NCBI GenBank assembly: GCA_002509745.1
Contig: DAWK01000125.1
Coordinates: forward strand, 703-6,532
Direction: 5' to 3'
Length of the DNA stretch: 5,830 nucleotides
From: Methanobacteriaceae archaeon UBA349
GTDB taxonomy: Archaea > Methanobacteriota > Methanobacteria > Methanobacteriales > Methanobacteriaceae
Under the pieces are notes generated by a model. It did not search any database. It was not told where the DNA came from and saw nothing but the letters and a program-made list of their open reading frames with translations. This document shows, piece after piece, positions 5,595 to 5,830 of the stretch. Position 1 is the stretch's first letter; each line of letters begins with the position of its first letter. Position numbers and translations under genes: made by a program.

Positions 5595-5609
5595 TTATAA
5601 ATATATAAT
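5595..5609 (-). promoter_or_regulatory. Putative TATA element of the MBL hydrolase gene
   Basis: On the minus strand this reads ATTATATATTTATAA. Its centre lies about 25 bp before the ATG at 5577, which would place transcription start at or next to that ATG. It is therefore consistent with a leaderless transcript starting at the second in-frame methionine. Confidence 0.4.
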
Positions 5610-5615
5610 AATTAA

Positions 5616-5659
5616 TATTTTCTAGAATTTTAAAATATATTAATTTAAACTATTTTCTA
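5616..5659. repeat. Direct repeat TATTTTCTA (two copies)
   Basis: TATTTTCTA occurs at 5616-5624 and again at 5651-5659, starts 35 bp apart, in the divergent region between the MBL hydrolase gene and the gene at 5720. It may be a regulator site or coincidence in AT-rich DNA. The rest of the region is featureless A and T. Confidence 0.2.
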
Positions 5660-5675
5660 ATAATATAATAAAAAG

Positions 5676-5690
5676 AATACATATTAAATT
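5676..5690 (+). promoter_or_regulatory. Putative TATA element of the gene starting at 5720
   Basis: The stretch around CATATTAAATTA is centred about 37 bp before the ATG at 5720, giving a leader of roughly 12 nt that would include the TAGGAATT segment. A second TATA-like stretch at about 5695-5708 is too close to the ATG. The call is tentative in such AT-rich DNA. Confidence 0.25.
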
Positions 5691-5719
5691 AGATTATTAA
5701 ATATAAATTAGGAATTAAG

Positions 5720-5830
5720 ATGTCAAAAAGTGAAGATAAAAAGAAAATAGGCCGAAAAAAGAGGGGAGAAATTAATAAAGCAGATTTGACTCCCTATCTA
5801 AATTTCTCCACCACTCAATTGATTGAAATG
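5720..5830 (+). CDS. Unknown protein, N-terminal 37 residues (3' partial)
   Basis: An ATG at 5720 opens a frame that stays open to the right edge (37 codons). A modest purine-rich site, AGGAATTAAG, precedes it. The visible residues begin with a Lys/Arg-rich stretch (KSEDKKKIGRKKRG), followed by a more ordinary segment, DLTPYLNFSTTQLIEM. The basic start could be a flexible nucleic-acid-binding tail, but that is only a guess. I do not recognise the family. Codon use with AAA, GAA and ATT matches the neighbours, and the divergent layout with the MBL hydrolase gene fits a real gene start. Confidence 0.6.
   Translation, partial: MSKSEDKKKIGRKKRGEINKADLTPYLNFSTTQLIEM

Overview
The window looks like a chromosomal segment of a low-GC methanogenic euryarchaeon, most likely of the Methanobacteriales (Methanobacterium or a close relative). 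The evidence is an archaeal KEOPS subunit (Cgi121), an archaeal Nre-family repair protein with a C-terminal PCNA-interacting motif, a LeuA/CimA-type enzyme end of methanogen style, TATA-box-like promoter elements, ribosome binding sites of the GGTG/GTGAT type and very AT-rich intergenic DNA. The genus is inferred from protein character and base composition, not from a marker gene.

Layout. Bases 1-381 (+) hold the 3' end of a 2-isopropylmalate/citramalate synthase family gene. An AT-rich gap with a perfect 11-bp hairpin at the stop codon follows. Then comes the gene for the KEOPS subunit Cgi121 (551-1117, +), whose tail overlaps by 26 bp the tail of a DegT/StrS-like PLP enzyme gene on the opposite strand (1092-2117, -, TTG start). 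Upstream of that on the minus strand are the nreA-like repair gene (2276-3445, -) and msrB, a methionine-R-sulfoxide reductase gene (3534-4010, -). A 237-bp AT-rich divergent promoter region separates msrB from an SGNH/GDSL hydrolase gene (4248-4883, +). That gene converges on a metallo-beta-lactamase-fold hydrolase gene (4939-5589, -). A new gene of unknown function starts at 5720 (+) and runs off the window.

How the genes relate. This is mostly a string of single genes with their own promoter-like elements rather than one operon. Cgi121 belongs to tRNA t6A modification. NreA and MsrB both fit damage repair (DNA and oxidised protein) and are neighbours on the same strand, though the 88-bp gap with its own TATA-like element argues for separate promoters. 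The PLP enzyme, the SGNH hydrolase and the MBL hydrolase have recognisable folds and catalytic residues but unknown substrates.

I saw no RNA genes, CRISPR array, insertion sequence, phage gene or attachment site. I also found no convincing undescribed multi-gene system. The points most worth a second look are the missing N-terminal Cys-rich segment in the Nre protein, the unassigned PLP enzyme with its TTG start, the tail-to-tail overlap with cgi121, the unusually long Cgi121, and the dyad lying over the putative TATA box of the SGNH hydrolase gene.
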